Below are positions 60,929 through 64,000 of a stretch of 64,000 bases of DNA, one piece after another. Each line of letters begins with the position of its first letter. The stretch's first letter is position 1. This DNA is from Lucifuga dentata (taxonomy: Eukaryota > Chordata > Actinopteri > Ophidiiformes > Bythitidae): the NCBI GenBank assembly GCA_014773175.1, contig VXCM01000807.1, positions 62,001 to 126,000 of the forward strand, read 5' to 3'. The notes below the pieces were generated by a model. It did no database searches and was not told the DNA's origin. It was given only the letters and a program-made list of their open reading frames with translations. A program made the position numbers and the translations under genes.

Positions 60929-62289
60929 GTGGTGGTGGGGGGGATGTGATACTGAGCTGAGGATTCTATAAATTGCTCCTGTTCTCCTATGAATTATGGC
61001 AGCCGCATCCCACACACCATCCAGCCACTTTCCACAACAAATAATGAACTAATAACAGAATATAACAAATTACTGCAGACAAATTCATGGCTGAAATTTA
61101 TGCCACATAGTTACACCTCAAGGCTAAACTATTGCGGGCCTGTTACCTTATTGACCAAGTCAACACAGAAACATTTTCAGTTTAGAGGTCACATGAGTCA
61201 CGGCTAATAGAGTTCTATCAAGATTGCTGAGGCTTAATTAAGATTAATTGCAGCATTTATTTCTCTCCACGTAGTGTATAAATCAAGTGTGACAGCACAG
61301 TATTGAGTCCGAGCTGGAGGGCTACAGGGTTTTTCTATAACATGTTGACATCCATACACAAGGCATCTCAAGGCAGGTGGTTTTAGGCAACAGGGATGTT
61401 GACAGGCTCCATTAGCTAACACTTGACTCTGAAGAGTGAATGCAGACTGGAGCTCCTAGACCCCCCCTGGGGTCCTGTTTACCTTTCAGACCACACTAGG
61501 TGATCGTATATCTGACAAAAGACAATGTGAGAGAGACAGTCGTACTAACACTGCAGGACTCCAACAGCTTGACAAACTTAGAATATCAACACAAACTGAT
61601 TTTCGTAGCCCTTCATGTAGTTTCCATCTTGATATAAATTAATCTGTGTCCAAGAGATATTCTGTAGGCATTTACATCATCATAAAATCCTATGCTTCTG
61701 TCTTCAGGGTCAAATCCAGAAGGGAAACTTTCCAGCTGGACTGTATCTATGCAGTAATCAACAAAGGAATCCGTTTGGTTAGCAATGTAAAATTAGATGG
61801 TTTTCGAGCTTTGGTTAACATTTTATAAAACACTGGATTTATGGCTGGGAAAAGGTCCAATGTTGTAAGCAAAGAAGATAAGGTCAAGGGAATAGTGAGG
61901 ATCTCCAGACAAGGATGAAGGAAAAACAGCACAGTTCCAAAGAGCGTCTTACAACCGAGATCTTTGCAGTTATGATGAGTTCTGTTTTCATTAATCAGTC
62001 TTACTTGGGCAGCTAAACCCTTACAGAATGTTATACTTTCAGCTCTGTCTGTCTGTTTGAGAGACATTGCAGCATGAGTGGCCCCGCCCTTTGACCTCTT
62101 CAGACATGCCTACATGAAGACATATACTGTATGGCTTACATATGGCTTCAAAGGCTAATGCTACTCACAAGATGCACAGATATAATGTGAGACTATATTG
62201 TCTGTGATGCAAATATTAACTAAAGCTGATGTGATGTTACTGAGCTCAAATGGTTTTGTTTTTCATTCAGCTAATTTAAAGTAAGGAAA

Positions 62290-62720
62290 TGATTTTTGAT
62301 TACCTCCACCAAGGAGTTTTCACCTGTGTCTGTTGGTTTGTTTGTTTATGTTATGAACCAATTTTGACAAATCTTGATGGAAGGGTGGGCCATGGCCAAA
62401 GAACAGCCCACTGAAATGTGTTGTAGATTCAGGGATGATACAGAAATTTGTATCATCCCTGTTTTTTTTAACATTGTAATATAGGGAATTTTTTCAATAT
62501 TTTTGTCATTTTCTTCAAAACATCAATCTCATTGAAAAGAATCAGGCATTTTTATCTTATTATAGGCTATCAATCGATGCAATTGGTCCAGTAAGAATCC
62601 AGATCTGGTGGCTAAAGATTACATTTGGAGAGGGAGCACATTAACGGAATTGCTGTACAATAACAAATGGGGCTAAAAACATGCAACAAATGCTTGAGAT
62701 CATGCTGAATCAATAGCATG
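62290..62720 (+). repeat. Interspersed repeat, copy B
   Basis: Starts GATTACCTCCACCAAGGAGT, continues GTTTGTTTATGTTATGAACC then AATTTTGACAAATCTTGATGG, and aligns with 53960-54420 over most of its length. It contains a perfect 12-bp stem (62430-62441 with 62450-62461, 8-nt loop) not shared with copy A. It is non-coding. Confidence 0.6.
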
Positions 62721-62968
62721 ATTGAGCGGTTTTGACAAATCTTTTCCAGAAAAATATTATGTTTATTGTAATTGGATTTTCTGTTTAGGCCAATAATGAG
62801 CGAGAAAAATTTTGTCTAGACAAAATATCACATTTGTCATGTCCAATAGCAAAAATACAAAGTGGAATAATCTCTTGATTTTGCCAAGACAAAATTTGGA
62901 GTTATTTTTGTTTAATTGTACTGATTTTATGTTCTGTTATTTTCATTTTAATTTCAACAAGTATATTA

Positions 62969-62972
<4 letters not shown>

Positions 62973-62999
<27 letters not shown>
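62973..62999. repeat. Poly-A tract
   Basis: A-run of about 27 nt. Confidence 0.9.
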
Positions 63000-64000
63000 G
63001 CTGCTCAACAGCTATATTGGTTTTCTTCTGAAAACTGGTAATATTGCTCACTGATGCATATGAGGAAATATGCAGCCATATCTGAAAAAGACTTCTGAGT
63101 ACATTTTAATGATCCAGGTCGTCAGCCTCCACTTTACAGGCAGGATTCAGCTTGTCTAGATCTTGTTGGTCTGACGGCAGATAAATATTTTAAAGGACCA
63201 TACCAGTAGTTTTGCATGTTTGAGCCCAATATTGTACCCACATACATGTTATGTTACTGCTAATCATTTTCCAAAACATAAAACTGTATTTTAGTTTTTG
63301 TGTTATTTTGGTAAATTCCTTAATCTTTCAAAATCAAATATTGAGGTGATATACCCAGCTTAAAATTCAATGTTTTGCCTGCTAACACCCACACAGGATT
63401 GTGAAAGGCAAGGCCATTCTCATTTGGTAAAAACAATCTTCTTCTGGGACTATATTCTCTCGGAGAGAAATACATTTTCTTCCATGTAACTCCATGTTGG
63501 ATCATTTAAATTAAGTAACTTCAACAAAAAATAATAACGGTGTGTGGTTCGCTGTCATGGATGACTTGTCTCAAGCACGTTTCAAGTCTCTACAAGTTGA
63601 TTTTTTATAGCGTTCTGGAATGAAGTGAAACCAATGGCAGTCTGGAAGACTGAAAAAACTATTTTAAAATTTGTATGTTTTTGATATGTTTTGGAAAATG
63701 GTTGGCAGTAACCTAACATGTACTTGGGTCCTATTTATTGGGCTCAACCATGCAAAACTACTGGTATGGACCTTTAAGCCTTTTCAAAGAACTGAAAACT
63801 CCAGACACACCACAACATTACTTTTATTACTTTTTTTTTCCCACAAACAAACAAATGTAAGAAATTAGAATTAGGTAAGAGATGAGGGATCCTATAAATA
63901 ATTGACTCATTTACTGTAACTTCTAGAGAACTTGTTGATATCTCAGAATTACACAAGAGCAACAGTGTTTATGGATTCAGCCATGCTCGGTAAGGATCAC

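Larger units (their letters stand above)
50251..64000. other. 5' flank of pde3a, no gene recognised
   Basis: 13.7 kb of AT-rich non-coding sequence. Open frames are short, without family features and scattered on both strands. Contents are microsatellites, homopolymers, two copies of one interspersed repeat (53960-54420 and 62290-62720), two CRE palindromes and a GC-richer spot near 57530-57660. A neighbouring gene, if any, lies beyond 64000. Confidence 0.7.

Noticed and set aside
62430..62470. Stem-loop followed by a T-run, like a bacterial intrinsic terminator
   Set aside because: The window is a vertebrate genome and the structure lies inside an interspersed repeat, so termination is not a sensible reading.
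1..64000. CRISPR array, operon, prophage or other multi-gene system
   Set aside because: No regularly spaced unique-spacer repeats, no gene clusters with ribosome binding sites and no viral or transposase reading frames. The single gene is a spliced vertebrate gene.

Overview
This window looks like a piece of a ray-finned (teleost) fish nuclear genome. It is AT-rich, non-coding for the most part, packed with CA/GT, CT/GA and A/T-rich microsatellites, and split into single-N joins typical of a draft short-read assembly. The only gene I can support is the 5' half of pde3a, the cGMP-inhibited cAMP phosphodiesterase 3A, on the minus strand. It was identified by reading its exons against what is known of vertebrate PDE3A; no database search was run.

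Layout, read in the direction of the gene (right to left). 64000-49605: 5' flank with no recognisable gene, carrying repeats, two CRE-type palindromes and, next to the gene, a CpG-richer stretch. 49604-48699: coding exon 1 (302 residues, six hydrophobic segments and the first phosphorylation cluster). 48698-15791: a 32.9-kb intron 1 with dense microsatellites, transposon-like repeats and one promoter-like motif cluster. 15790-15740: a 51-nt exon 2. 15739-7096: intron 2, with a probable solo LTR. 7095-6835: exon 3 (261 nt). 6834-4533: intron 3. 4532-4375: exon 4, encoding the regulatory segment with two RRxS-type sites and the TTTTSATG stretch. 4374-1: start of intron 4. The catalytic domain must lie beyond position 1 and is not in the window.

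Together the four exons give about 459 residues: the membrane-anchoring N-terminal region (NHR1 and part of NHR2) and the phospho-regulatory linker that carries the 14-3-3/PKA/PKC control sites in mammals. I see no RNA gene, CRISPR array, operon or intact mobile-element gene. No new multi-gene system is visible. The items most worth a second look are regulatory (two short upstream ORFs at the pde3a start, an X-box/CRE/CCAAT cluster in intron 1, five perfect TGACGTCA palindromes), structural (a 23-bp perfect hairpin, foldback and terminal-inverted-repeat elements) and assembly-related (exact 64-66 bp duplications around single Ns).
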